Shown piece after piece: positions 32,830 through 46,332 of a stretch of 64,000 nt of DNA. The notes beneath the pieces are model-generated. The model made no database searches. It saw only the letters and a program-made list of their open reading frames with translations, and was not told where the DNA came from. The DNA is taken from contig JARBJD010000084.1 in the NCBI GenBank assembly GCA_033064195.1, positions 124,001 to 188,000 of the forward strand, written 5' to 3'. Within the stretch, counting starts at the first letter, position 1. Every line of letters begins with the position of its first letter. The stretch is from Blattamonas nauphoetae. Lineage: Eukaryota; Preaxostyla; Oxymonadida. The position numbers and the translations under genes are program-made.

Positions 32830-33366
32830 TTATTGGCTTCCAGGAACGTCGTTGGCTGAAGACGAAGAAGGAGCAAGAAATGAAGCGAGAGCAGAAGAGA
32901 ACAAACGTTTCAAGGGCTTCTCGTTGACGAGCGCCTTGTGAATGTGGGGCATAACTCCTCCTCCGGCAATGGTTGCCTTGATGAGCTGGTCAAGCTCCTC
33001 GTCGCCGCGGATGGCGAGGAGAAGATGGCGTGGTGTGATACGCTTCACTTTCAGTCCCTTTGATGCATTTCCAGCAAGCTCGAGGACTTCAGCGGTGAGA
33101 TACTCCTGAACGAGCGAAGAGAATGAAATCGGTGAAACAGAAGAACAAACAAGAATGGCAGCAGAGTACACAGCGGCTGTTGCTCCCACACGTCCACGGT
33201 GGCTCACTGAGTCCTTGAGGAAACGGTGGATACGACCGACAGGGAACTGCAGTCCGGCGCGGAGTGAGCGGGACTTGACCTGTTTCTTTGGTTTGTTTTC
33301 GTCAGCTTTGGGTGCCTATCGGGAAAAGAGAGATAATGAGTGATGTCGACAGAGACAACAAACCAT
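32830..33366 (-). CDS. Histone H2A.Z variant
   Basis: Histone fold with H2A.Z hallmarks: [77 protein letters not shown], then [11 protein letters not shown]. The RGDEELD...ATIAGGGV stretch distinguishes H2A.Z from core H2A. Two introns: 33106-33150 (45 nt, GTTTGT...GTTCAG) in the alpha-2 helix, and 33316-33363 (48 nt, GTTTGT...GATAG) directly after the start codon, so the first coding exon is the ATG alone (33366-33364). The C-terminal tail is longer and more Ser/Ala-rich than in animals ([20 protein letters not shown]). Stop TAA at 32830. The product replaces H2A in nucleosomes at promoters. This gene is a useful check that TAA is read as a stop here. Confidence 0.96.
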
Positions 33367-34367
33367 GATGTTTGTGATTGATCGATTTGGCAAGTCGCTT
33401 TATAGAGATTCTGTTTAAAACCGCCGAATTACGCGTAATCTTCTCAGAATCATTAAGGGTGTGATCATGTCTGGAAATGTTCCAGGTCATTTCTGGATAT
33501 CTCGTTTCGATATATTCATTAAGATGCAATCTTCATTTGTATTCCATCGTTTATCTCTCGGCAAAAGTCTGGATGATTCTCAATCATCGCATGATATTGA
33601 ATTCACACTCTCTGGCTTCTATATCTGTCCCGACAGTTCCAAACGGAACACATGCACTCATCTTACCATATAGATTCCACTCGACGTTCACGGCTGTTCA
33701 TCAATGAGGACAGCGCGGAACTGAGGAGCGAGAAAAGCCTTCGCTGTGAGAAGCAAATAGAAACATTGTGTGAAGTCCAACCAGCTCCAAATCCAACATG
33801 GGATCATGTTTTTTCTGTTGGACAACATTTTCGATGACGGCCGGCCTAATATAATGGATATGAGTGGAGTCGGGGAACGATGGTTGTTGAGGGCGATGGA
33901 AACAGCAGATTCCCTCAAAAATGTTGAAGAGCGTTTAAACAATGAATGATGACAGTGTGCTGAAAGATGAACCGAACAGAGGATCAGTGAATTCAGTGTG
34001 GGACGTACAATCTCAGAGAGACAACCAGTGTGGAACGCAGATTGTATTAGTACGTCTGAATGCGCCAAAATTGATATAATGCTCGGATAACAAGTATTCA
34101 GCGCGTTCGCTTTGAAAACCAGTCTCAGTCACGGAAACCAGAAAAGTGACAAATCTCTTCAGGAGGAATGTATACATCATCATTCTGTTTCCTGATGGGG
34201 AGCGACGGATCCAGAGTTGATCAAATGCTATTTCACTCTTTTTTGATGGTTCTATGAGCTCAAATGAGCTAGTTAGATTGATCAACCCATACATTGCCTT
34301 TTGTCACATTTGCCCCCTCCGTGTCCAGAGCCTCACCCTCTTCCGTCATTTGTTTTCCGACTCCAAC
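33367..34367. other. Intergenic between H2A.Z and the receptor
   Basis: About 1 kb between two divergent starts, expected to hold both promoters. Only short frames; nothing identified. Confidence 0.6.
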
Positions 34368-37300
34368 ATGCTCGTTCACGTCGTTTCTCTCCTTTTTATC
34401 ACACGATCGTACCAATCACAACTGTCGACAAGCTCTCTCCAGGAACATCTGGACCACTTCTTTGAACACAATAAAGACAACTTTGCCCATTCTCTAGTTC
34501 TTCCAGAAGGAACATTTCACTGCGATTCCATCTTGTTGTCTTCGCAATCAGTCGCAATTGCTGGACAGAACCAAACAACACTTTCACATTGTCAATCAAA
34601 ACAACATGAAAACACAGACACTCCTGAGAACAGAAACTACCAGACACTTTTTGTGATGAGCAATTCCTCTCTCTCACTTTCAGGGCTCCATACAAATCTC
34701 TATCAATCAGCCCCAAACCAAACACCAATCCATTGTGCAGAAATACGATCGTCTTCGCTCTCAACAACGAATTGCTCCTTCTCATGGATTGGATGGACGC
34801 CTCTGTTCCTTGTGAAAGAAAGAACAGATCTGGGGAAGTCATCAGTCACAGTCGTATCGTGCCAACTCGTCAGCTCCTCAAACAGAATCGTCCCACTTGT
34901 CAACAACATTCTGAGTCACACAGTTGGAACCCAAATAAACGTGAGCATTGTTGCCACCTCTTTGTCAAACAAGGAGATCATTGGTCCAGATGGGCTTGCA
35001 CAGAAGCAGACGAAGAATGACAGCTTCTCAACCTCCGCAGATCGGATGACCACCACTCTTGCGCATGTAACCTTTTCAAACGTGTCCTCTTCCCCACATT
35101 CTGTCCCAATAATCGACGGGAATCTTCAACAGAGCATGTTCGGGTGCTCCATCACTCGCTGCAACAACCACCTTTCGGGATCGACTCTGCGAGACATGAA
35201 CGGCGGTGGAGACTTCCTTTCGTCAAATTGCACATTCAGTGATTGCCACACCTATTCTCACGACCGGCCATCCATCGTTGGGAACGCGATTTCAAATTTC
35301 CAAGACCCGTACACCAACCAGGTGTACGACGGAGTCGAGGATGGTTCCACACGATTTTTTGTTGAAGGGATCACAATCACAAACTGTTCCTTCTCCAACA
35401 TGCACTACACTGTCACAAGCTCCTACCAATATGATATAGGCGGATCTTGCATCTACACGCAGTTACTCAGCAACAGCCTTGTCATTGACGCCTGTTCATT
35501 CAGCACGTGCTCAGTTTCTCACAAAACAGTCACCCAAATCATCCACGCTGGGTGTATCCTCCTTTGTTCACCAAATACACCCACAGCTGGCATCCGGTCG
35601 TCCATCACGTCGTGTTCCTTCGTCGACTGGTATCCGGGCCACTCAGCGATGTCCAATCATCGAGGAGGCGCTGTGGGAGGGATCAACCTCAGAACGAGTC
35701 TTGACATCACCAACAGCAACATGACTCTGACAGGATCGAAAGCGTACACCAACAACGGCGGATTCATTTCATCTTACTCTGCTAACAGTGAAACAGCATC
35801 ATTCACCATCATCAATTGCCAGTTGAAGGGCGACGGCTCATCCACAGGGACATTCATGTACTACACGAACGACAGAGTTCTCAACTCGCACGCCATCTCC
35901 ATCACTGACACTTCCATTCTCGACACCAACTCTGGTGTTTATTTCTCAGACATCATCTCCCCAAGCCCGTTCACAATGGCTCGGACACACATCAGGAATG
36001 CAGCCATCAAACTTCCACAGATGAAATCCCCGTTATATCCAGCCTTGATTGTGGATTGTCTCCTGGAACAAACACCACTCACTGTAGCGTCATGCCGTGC
36101 TGCCATGTTCGTTTCTGGAACAGTCTTCTGTGGAACTCGGACATCAAATTCCACGCCACCCCTCTCAATCTCAGCAAGTCGACCAGCAGTATTCCACGGC
36201 TGCACTTTGCACGACATCACGACGAGTGAGAACGGACTGATCGTGATGTCTGATTCAGGCTCTCTCACTCTTGACACTGTCTCGTTCACAAAATGCAGCG
36301 GAACGAAGGCAGCGGGTGTCTTCCACATCACGCGCACCTCTCTCTTTGCCTCATTCTGTACCTTTGATGACATCACAGGAAACACAGCCAACATCCTCTT
36401 TGTGAACCAAAACTGTTCTTCACTCTTCGAAAACTGTGTCTTCAATCTTCCAAACTCGGATGTTGCCGATCTCCGTTTCAGCTTGTCTTCAACGTCGATT
36501 CTGAATGGTTCGTCTGTCGTCGATTGCGTCTCTAATCGAACCCTCACAACAACCGAAGATGGGAAGACACTTTCAGACTGGCTTCTCGTCACGACACCAG
36601 AAGGATCTTTACCGAACACGATGAAAGTGGGGTCATGGCCAGCCAACCAAGATCAATCACAAGAAACTCATTCTTCACTCTCCGATGCATTTGATCATCT
36701 CTCATCCACCCCAAATTCCATCATGATGTCGGATGGTCCTTTCGAAGCGAACACAGCACTGCAAGTCTCAGTCGTCGTTGAGATTGTTGGAAACGGGACG
36801 GAAGCTTTCTCCGATCACACGACTCAATTGAAAACAGTTGGATTCAGCGTGCTCGAAAATGGACAATTGACAGTTCGATCCATTCTGCTTGTTCCCTCAA
36901 CACCAGACTCGGTCTTGTTCTCAATGTCGGCTGACGAAGTGATGGAACTGAAAAGTGTCACCTGTCAGGATCTCGTTGGACAGACATCCAACCTCGTCTC
37001 GCTCTCAGCTGGACAGACTCGAATCGTCAGCTCTGTCTTCAACAACACACAATCATCGGAAGCTCTCATCGCCGTCACTGGAAGTGCGTCGTTGACTCTT
37101 TCTGACACACTCTTCGTGAAAATCATAAGATCAGGATCGGATCCGAATCCCGTGGCGACCACGCAATGTGCAAGCTGTGTTCAAACACAAACAAGCGGTT
37201 CTGTGACCATTGTCTATTCTCAATTTGGAGGATGTGCATCGAATGGACGAGCAGGTGCCATTGACATTGCATCACTCAACCCTTCCAGCACTGTGATGAT

Positions 37301-40300
37301 GGAATGGTGTCGTTTTGAGAGAAACAAAGCTGGATCTGGTGTTGACAATGAAGAAAAAGGAGATGATGGCATCATTATTGGATTCCTGGGAAGTCAGTGT
37401 GACCTCAGATTCGGGACTTTCGAGTCAATCCCGTCTGTTCACCATTTTCTCGTTGATTCGACACGCCCCTTCGTTCCAGCTCCGCCGTCTCTCAAATTCA
37501 TGCAGTATGGTCTGAATGGTTATTTAGCATGGGCAGATGCCAATTCTCTTGGCCCTGAATTACTCGCAGACACAACGTTAACCTTCTTGTTGGGAGAACG
37601 TCTCCACAACAACATCCACACCACAATTTCCACCGATTATGTGTACAATGAAAAAATCTCTCCTTTCTTGTTACGGAATGGGTCAACAAGCATCGACCTT
37701 AACACCGGATCCGTCTTCAATGTTGAACAAACTGCGGAAATCTTCTGCCAACTCGTCTCTGCATACCTGCATCTCGCGAACATGAAGCTTATTTTCCAAC
37801 AACTCGACAACACTGTCTTCTTAGTCGACGAAGACTCGTCTCTATATCTCAATGCGATGACTATCAGCTGGACATCTCTCCCTCTCACTCATCCTTTCAT
37901 ATCCTCAACCGGCCCCTCGCTGAAGGTGGATTCGATAAAGTTCCCGTCCACAATCCAGGTTATTGATGTCCCCTTCATCAAAGCGACTCGACCAAGTCGA
38001 GATGGGACCTTCTCATTCTACAAACCAAGCATTCTCACCGTATCATATTCAAGCCAGCCATTCTTGGACATTAAAGGAATGTCCTCGGCAACAATCACAA
38101 GCGCCACGTTCTCACCCACCATCAATACCACTGTCCCATTAATCCGCATCTCTGATTCCAAACTTGAAGTCAGCTCTTCAACGTTCAAATTGTTCAACTG
38201 CTCGACAGATGGAAGCGTCATCGTTGCCGAGTCCAGCATTATCAAACATGAGAAAGGATCCATCACTTCGTGCTCATCTCCCAACGGCGGAGCAATTAGT
38301 TGTCTCCAGTCGAACATCACCATCAACGGTGTGACGTTTTCAAAGTGCTCTGCTCAGAGCGGTGGTGCACTGCATCTGTCATCGTGCAATCTCACATTCC
38401 AAGGTTGCACTTTCCGTGAATGCACTGCTCTGAATGGAGGAGCCATCTCAATCGATCTCAGCGGCTCGAATTGTATTCAGCAGCAGTCTACCACAGTCAC
38501 TCTCTTCTCTAAATGCTCCGCCACTGCAGAACTTGAAGGCCAGCTTGTGGGGAAAGGAGGAGCGATCCACATTCGAGGACAAACCTCTCAAAAAAACCTC
38601 TCAGTATCAATTCAGTCCACTTCGAGCTGAATACTGCAGGGTTTGGGAACGATGTGTTTGTCGATCTCGAAGTGATCGATGGGAAAGGTGTGAACTGTCT
38701 CCAATACTGTTATGGAGAATCGTACAGTGCGTGGCCCCATCTCGAAGTGGAGGGCATTTCTGATGAAACAGAGCGTGATCGCATCTCCGCGTTCCTGAAT
38801 TACCCGCCTCTTTACATCAAGCAAGCTGGATCCGATCGTGATACTTGTAAGTGGTCCAACGCCCAGTGCAAGACTCTCGGATACACCCTTAAATACCTCC
38901 GTGCAACTTGTTCGGATGAATCTCTCTACACCCGTGTGGGGGTGTACAGTGACCTCCAATTTGTTAGCGAATGCGTCACTCTCAACGATCAACACGTCTT
39001 TCTTCATTCAACTCCGACACCTATAACGACTCTAACCCTCCCGACCACTCTGGTTGACGAATGTTCGATGTTCACGATCAATGATTGTTCTCACCTCACA
39101 CTTCAAAGGCTCTGTTTCTCTCTGAAGCCACATCATCGGGTTGTCGATGTCACTTCGGCTGATGGATGGTTCGAGATGAAAAACTGTCCAATCATTCACA
39201 ATTCAGGAGCAACCATCTCGTTCTCACCAATCCATTCTGTCGGAAGTCACCTTGCATTGGATAATGTCACCTTCAACTCTTCTGTGAAATCTTCACCACC
39301 CACGTTCTCTGTCCCTCTCGTGCAGTTTTCTCCAACACCCTCAGAGACAGGGAAACTTGGGAATGGTTCGTTCGAAATGAGCAGTTGTCATTTTGTTGAT
39401 CTCTCTTTCTCAAACACCCCACTCATCGTCCTCGAAACGACTGGCACGATTTCATTCTCATCCCCTGATTTGTCATCTGTTTCGAATACCTTGTCAAATG
39501 GCAGTATCCTCTCGCTGAAAGGATCCTCCTTCAAACAGCAGGTTGATCCTGATCTCTGGACGAACAGCTACTCTGCATCTGATCCCACCACACTCCTCGG
39601 CGAAGACAGTTCACTGGAATGGGGACACAAATGGAGGACATCCTCACTTGTGTATTGGTTGATTTCGCCAGAAACTGAAGTGATCCTGGATGGCACCGAC
39701 ACGGCAGCACATGATCATCCCAATTGCGGATCAAGCGACTTCAGATGTGATGTTCTGAAGTCAGCATTCTCATCAGCATCGCTCAACTCACTCGGCATCA
39801 TTTCTCTTGCCTCTTCCACGACGCTCTCCTCTCCACTCGTCTTGAATGAATCGTTCGAAATCAAGTCTTCCAGCTCCATCCAAGAAATCCAAATGGATGA
39901 ATATGCGTCAGTTGAGTTGAACAATCTCACTGCCACTCTCACTTTCTCATCGTTGAAATTCGCCATCTCGTCAACTTGCACATCAGCAACTGTGTTTGTT
40001 GTTTCGAAGGGAATGCTTGAACTGTCGTCCTGTTCGATCGAACCGTCCAATCCACCCTCAAACAGACTCTCGCCTTCCACAATCTGTCTGATCGAAGTGA
40101 AGGAATCAGGCTGCCTGAATCTAACAGAGAGTTCTTTATCCAACTTGGTCTTCACACACAGCACACTCGGAACAGCCATTTATCTGAAGAAGGGATCCAC
40201 CTTCACATTCACCCAGACTTCTTCACCGTTCTCGTCGATCACTTCGAATGCGACAGGCAGTCTTGTCTTGATCGAGGTGGAAACCGATGACAAATTTGCC

Positions 40301-43300
40301 GAAGCAGAACTTAAGTTTGAGAATTGGGCTCCAGCCTAAACAGAAGTTCGATTCACAATGGAAGAAAAGAACATGTTCGTCGCGAAGCATAAGAATGGAT
40401 CCTTCGAACCCTTCATTTTCAGCTGGTATCCTTACGACAACGCAGATCTGCACATCCATCCCGATGGAGATGCACATGCCAAGTGTGGTCTGACTGTGTT
40501 GCCGTGTTCGTCACTCAGCGACGGTCTGTCGAAAGTGGGTGATGGGAAACCAGTTGTCGTCGACGGGGACATCACTCAGCCAGACACTCTCTCATTTGAC
40601 ACAAAAGCCACCACCATCCAATCTCCTGACTCCACTCTTCATCAGTTGTCGGTGTCGGACGACGCCTCTGTTGTTTCTGAGTCTGACAATTTGTCCTTCT
40701 TGCGTCTCTCATTTGTTCCGCTCGACACACCATCACTGTCCAATGAAGAGACAAGTGGACGAGACCAATCTCTTTTCACTGTCATTTCTGGATCACTCTC
40801 TCTTTCGGCATGCTCTCTCTCTTCGTTCGTTCTTCTGTCGTGCCCGCTGATTACTCACACCACAGGCTCGCTCTCTCTCCAATCGTGCACAGTCGACTCA
40901 ATCATCCGCTCGCAGGAAAGGGGCTCTCTCCTCGCAACTTCGATGAAACAAGACATGGGGCTGACGATTGATGATTTGACATTCTCTTCGATGCCGTCTT
41001 CTCAAGATTCTGTTGCGATTCTCGTCAACTTCTCTGCGATTGAGACTCCTTCGTTCGCCCTGACAAAACTGAACTATGGACAACCTGCAGAGCCAACCGC
41101 TCGTTTTGTTGAGATTATCGGAAAAGACATCTCGAAGTGGATCACCGTCAACGATTCATCGTTCGCTGACTCGTACACAAAGAAAACCGATCTGAACTGC
41201 CTCTGGAGCATCGACGAAGAATTCGACCTTTCTGCCTCTCTTCTGTTCTATCTTCTTCCACACGCTGGCCCAATCGGTGTGGAGCAGGATGGATATGGAA
41301 TTGATCGATGCGGATACAGCAGCGTCTGGTGCCCAACAATCGACCAGTCTCTGCTCCGAATGGAAGAACAGAGTACAACCGAGATGGAAGTGATGGGAAA
41401 TGTGGATCTGACCAATTCAATCGTTCTGTCAAGACAGCTGCAGATTCGAGGAGGAGTGAATATTTCAACAGTCCATGTTTTGTCAGATGGATCGATCACG
41501 TCATCTCTCCACCACACCCTCACCGCTGAATACCTCTTCATCTCACTTCCAGACACCCACAATCCCAATGCCGTGTTTGTCTCGTCGTCTGACCTCATCA
41601 AACTGAACTCCCTCACAGTCTCATCAACAGCACCGTCGAATGCGATGCTTGTTCAGATTTTGGGAGGACAAGCGGAATTGGTTCGTCTGACACTCAACGC
41701 AGGAATGAAGCAAAACACAGAACTGATCCAGATTGCTTCAGGTGACGTGGACATCAAATACATCAGCATCGGATCTTCACTTAATAACAACCAAACAATA
41801 CTTCGGATGAAAGATGGCCAAGTCAAAGTAACGAACTTCACCCTCACAACATCAGAAGCAGTCGATGGGAGACTTTTTGATCTTTCTGGGGAATCAGTTG
41901 CCGTCTCCAACATCACACTCGCTCATAACACGTTCTCATCTGCTCCATTTGTCTTTTCTTCGGTTGGATCGACTTCGCTTGTCGAAATTCACGCAGACAA
42001 CTGCACCACGTCTCATCTCGTCGTAACAACAGATTGTGACGACGTCTCATTTCGCCAATGTTCATTCTCGAATGTGGCCACACGCAACAGCATGGAAGAC
42101 ACTCCGCAACTCTGCAGCTGGGATGATAGTCTTCTTTATTTCCAAAACTGCTCCACTCATCTCCACTTCACAGAAATGACGTTTCTCAACCAGGGAGCAA
42201 TCACCACTCGGGAAGGATCACTCACGCTCACTTCTTGCATTTTCTCCTCCAACGTCCATCCCAACACTCTCTTCCCTTCACTCAGACACAATGTGGACTG
42301 CCACGAGGGGAATGTGACTATTGTGAGTGTCGCTAGTGGGGACGGGGATTCGTCGTCTCCTCACCACTGGATTGCATCGACCAATTGCACAGTGAAGAAC
42401 GGATCGGATGTTCTCCCAGCGCCGTTCTTCACTCCAACATTGATTTCTGCAGATTCGAAGAGCGTCTTCAACAAAACAAGAAAAGAATACGACGTCACAA
42501 TGAAGGGAACAGTCCTTGTTCCGTGTGGACTGACGTTGGAGATCTTCGAACACATTGCCGTCTCAAAAACGTCATTTTTGGAAGGCAACCACATCGAGCT
42601 CCCCTTTGATCGAGAAAACAAGACATGGAATGAAACAACGATTCTGTTCGCTCTTCCGAAAGATTCCTTCTCTGATTTAAACACAAAACACGACATCCGC
42701 TGCCGTCTCCTTTTTGGATCAGGAGAGCACACCGATTCGTTTTCTCTGACACGAGGTTCGACCGATAAGATGTCTCAAGCTGCTCAAGCAGTGATGATTA
42801 TCGTCCCGATCGCCTGTGCAGCCATCCTCGCCCTTCTCGTCATCTTGATCATCATTCTCGTCCTTCGCCGTCGAAACAAGAAGCAACAAGAAACAGTGGA
42901 GAAGAAAGAACTCGACGACGCGGCCACATTCCCAGATGAAGTGAAGATTGAAGAGGTCGACCACCTCGCAACGGCTCAGCAGCTGATCCGCACCTCGACT
43001 GAAGGCGCTCCTCCGAATCAATCGATGCTCGCTGTGTCTCATGCCAACAGCCACGATCTTCATTCCACGTCGAGTGCACAACAACGGACACACATTCAGA
43101 ACCAGATCACAGCAATGCAATGTGAGGGAGACCACGCTGAGGTCGTCGTCAACCGAGCAGACACGCTCTATCGAGCACTCCACGTCGAGAAGAAGCTCGA
43201 TCTGAACAAAGCCGTGATTCGGAGACAGCTCGTGTCAGGTTTGGAGAAAGTTGTGAAAGAGCACCCCAACAGCGAGCTGATCACGAGACTCTCTCCTCAC

Positions 43301-43765
43301 TGGATTCTGCTGGATCAGTGTGGAACTGTCTGCTTGAAGATTGAGAACGAGCACAACACTTTTCAGAACACGACGAAGCAGTCGGAAGAAGATCGGCGAT
43401 GGGATGCGCCGGAACAAGAAAGCAAAGAGAACAACGAGTCCGCAGTCGTCTCCAACCCTCTCAAGGCGGCAGTTTTTAGGCTTGGCCTCGTCTTGTGGGA
43501 GTTAGAGACTGAACTGGTGCCCTTCGGGGAACTGGATGCGATCAATGCGTCCAGACAGGTGAAAGCCGGCGTGACTCCGCTGATCCACAACTGGGATGAC
43601 ACTGAAATCGCCGATCTTGTGAAAGAATGCCTCTCATTCGACCCAAACGAGCGACCGTCCCTTTCTGACGTGAATTCCCGTCTGAGCCTTCAGACAGACA
43701 AATCGCCGATTCCTGCTCTGCCTCAACAGAACGACGTCGCTGTCACTTCCAGAGTCACGGGTTGA
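34368..43765 (+). CDS. Giant beta-helix / TM / pseudokinase receptor with two frame problems
   Basis: Start chosen at ATG 34368 because it gives a signal peptide (MLVHVVSLLFITRSYQS) aligning with the paralogue at 1-3290; an in-frame ATG at 34254 has no such signal. The ectodomain of about 2,800 residues consists of beta-helix repeats (CSFSTCSV, NGGAISCLQSN, SGGALHLSSCNLTF). One membrane segment lies at about 42770-42870 (VMIIVPIACAAILALLVILI, then LRRRNKK). The cytoplasmic end is kinase-like (RRWDAPEQ, FRLGLVLWELETELVPFGEL, ECLSFDPNERPSLSDV) but lacks a recognisable G-loop, HRD and DFG, so it is a pseudokinase. The frame shifts near 38590-38630, next to an A7 run, and a TAA interrupts it at 40337-40339 (...KFENWAPA, stop, TEVRFTMEEKN...). 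Coding quality is equal on both sides. I infer sequencing errors, or a young pseudogene. Stop TGA at 43765. Confidence 0.82.
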
Positions 43766-44559
43766 TTGGACCCACAATTGACACTATAACACTACACAAC
43801 CATCACTTCATTCCATCCAACTAGTCGTGATGGACACTAGTCACATGACAAGTTGGACATCACCACACCTCTCACACTCGAACACAGCTGTACCTTATTT
43901 CGGCCCCTCCACTGCACTCCTTCTGATGGCCCAAACACGTCACACATCAGCTGTCGTTCGAGATATCACTCACGTCATCACCTCATTTCCATGTCATGAT
44001 TACCACGATGGATTCAACTCTTCTTCGTTTCCTCTCCTCCACTCTTCTTGATTTCCACACATCCATCAGTCTTATTCACGTTGGTGCACAATCGACTTCA
44101 CTCCCGGAAGTGGCTCCAGATCACCTCTCGTTCAGATCGCCTCAGTCATGCCACCATTTATTAGATCTGGGACACTCCAAATGCGATTCGATCGATCTCA
44201 CCTCCTTAACCATCTTGATTTGGTTTGTCAGTTTCGTTAACACACAAGGCACTCCATTCCGTTCTCTTCGTTTCTCAGTTTTCCTGCACGCCTCACGAGT
44301 GTCTGTCGTTCCGTTAAACTCTTTTTTCATTCACTTCACTCTGACATCGTGGAGGACTTCTCCTTCCTCTGTCTGGTACACCTATTCCATCATTCTTTTT
44401 CCATTTTCTCTGATTTCTGTTTCTGAAACACAACAGTGGAACAAAACCATTACCAGTTCTATCGCTGTCCATAAGAGAATGACGAAGTCCAAACATGTCC
44501 TTGACAGGATGAGTTGACCCATAACGAATGTTTTTTCACTTGATTGAACGGAATGGGCC
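43766..44559. other. Intergenic before the paralogue array
   Basis: About 800 bp with no supported gene. A 173-codon frame (43996-44517) is Ser/Phe/His-rich without domain features, and I treat it as chance. Confidence 0.5.
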
Positions 44560-45614
44560 AGATAATCAATAAAACAGGCACCTCCTCAAGCACAACACAC
44601 TCTGATTTGTCCTGCCCTCAGTTAACATTTTCAACGGATTGCTCTTCTTTCCTGAATTGAAATGAAGACGCTCCTGATTCTGTAAAGGAAAAGGCAATTG
44701 TCTTTCGGTCGCTCGTTGCTACTATGAAGTCCCAACCTGCGTTGGATGTCTCTCTGGAAGCTAAGGCCGTGAAATTTCTCAAATCTGTGGATCTAAATTA
44801 TCAAAAATTGGCGGATGCTTTTCTAAACCACTTTGGGCGAACTACGGATGAATCATTGATAAACTTCATCCAGTCCGTTGTGGTGCTCATTTCCACACCC
44901 AGTCAGGCCATCACCTCAGCAACAATGGAAATCCTCAAACAACGAATCTGGAACAGTTCAGAAAAAGTTCGACTTGCCTTCGTTACAGCTGATCTGATCC
45001 CTCAACTCATCAACAATCTCAATCCTCTGTCTATTTCATTCGTCGAAGCAGCCGATATCAACTTTTGTCTCTTGACAGTCATCAGCCATTCTGTCTGGCT
45101 CGCAACTCCGAATGGGCTCACAGAACTCAAAATTTACAAACAAGATGAACAACGAGCTGTTCATGAGACAGTTTCTAAGCAAGTTCTCGCCCCTTCGGAG
45201 AAGTATATTTCCCATTTGTGTGCGAACCGATTTTCGATCGTCGATGGTCAGCAATCGAAGTATTTTCTGGAACTCCTCGCCCGACTCCTCCGAATATCAA
45301 CTTCTTATCACCCGACGATGGAATTTGTTCTTCGCATGCCTGTCATTCTCACGATCCCGAGTTGTCTCTCTTTCTTCGAAGAGAATCACTCAATCTGGAG
45401 TTTTCTGTTTGACATCAACAATGCCCAACAGGAATGGAACCAAACAAGGGGAATCCAGCGACAGATGTGGAAGACGTTGCATCGACTGTTGAGAATGGAG
45501 GGCATCGAAGATGTGATTGAGCAAAAGCTGCAAAACAACCGAAACGGATTGAGAGGAGGATGGATTGTTGCCAACTCGATCATATGGAACAACCTGCTGG
45601 GTATGAACCTTTAG
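44560..45614 (+). pseudogene. Array copy C1 of the helical family (5' end decayed)
   Basis: From ATG 44724 the frame reads MKSQPALDVSLEAKAVKFLK through HQPTMEF-type motifs to NNLLGMNL and TAG (296 residues), matching the 3' four-fifths of C2 and C4. Upstream (44560-44723) the DNA still aligns with the first exon of C2 (ACAGGCACCTCCTCAAG...), but has in-frame TGA and TAA where C2 has NWIEESLDSEEE. The missing part contains the conserved FLNW motif, so I read C1 as a 5'-damaged copy, possibly still translated from 44724. Its 3' flank (45615-46312) is repeated after C2. Confidence 0.7.
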
Positions 45615-46332
45615 TATTAAGAACGGAAATGGAGAAGCACCAGCGAACGTTTCGACATATTTCTGCCTTCTTTTGGACAGCAAAGACTGTTTGTATGTGA
45701 TCTTTGTCGGCTCTGGCATCACATCATCATTTGTCCGAATAGTTCGGATTCTCACTCGCCAGTCTCCCTCTGTGGTCCCCACACTCTCCATCTTTCGCCT
45801 CCACTCTCGTCCGACACTGTTCTGGAAGACAATGCGTCGATCGATGGATGGAGTCGATTCCTGCTCTGTCGCCACCCACACCCTCCCACTCCCCTCTGCC
45901 TCTCCCTCACCACCACACCCTCCCACTCGCATCGCCCACTCGAAAAGAGAGGAAAAGGGAAAGACTGCTTCTTGATGCACACCCATAAATTCCTGGAGTC
46001 TCTCACAATCTCCGAGAAATGAACAAGACGGGCAGCATGTTGCTAACACTTCAGTCAAACTGAACGTTCAACACGGAATGAACCTTCTGGGTCGGCATCA
46101 GAACCAGGCAAGAACAAGTGATGACTCAAATGCCACCGAGCCGCTCAGTTCTTCCTCTTCAACAAACAAACCCTCTCATCATTTATCCTCTGTCTGTCTT
46201 TCTCGCTTTCTCGAGTGATATCTCTACTTTCGATTCACATATGTCGATTACAGGTGTTTCCGCCTGAAGCAGTAACGATGTCGATCGGTGAAGATCCTTG
46301 TTCATCTCAGTCTCTTTCTTTCTCATTTCACA
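45615..46332. repeat. Duplicated 3' flank / spacer after C1
   Basis: This stretch aligns with 47446-48440 after C2: shared blocks GCAGCATGTTGCTA, GGAATGAACCTTCTG, GCCACCGAGCCG and CAGGTGTTTCCGCCTGAAGC occur in the same order. The array therefore grew by tandem duplication of gene plus spacer. The copy after C2 has about 120 extra bases near 48180-48280. Confidence 0.75.

Noticed and set aside
32830-40339. Reassignment of TAA/TAG to glutamine, as in some other oxymonads
   Set aside because: H2A.Z, C3 and several array genes end at TAA or TAG at the expected place, and glutamines in long genes use CAA/CAG. The single TAA at 40337 is better seen as a local change.
43996-44517. 173-codon plus-strand frame between the receptor and the array
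   Set aside because: No domain, biased composition and no similarity to neighbours; likely chance.
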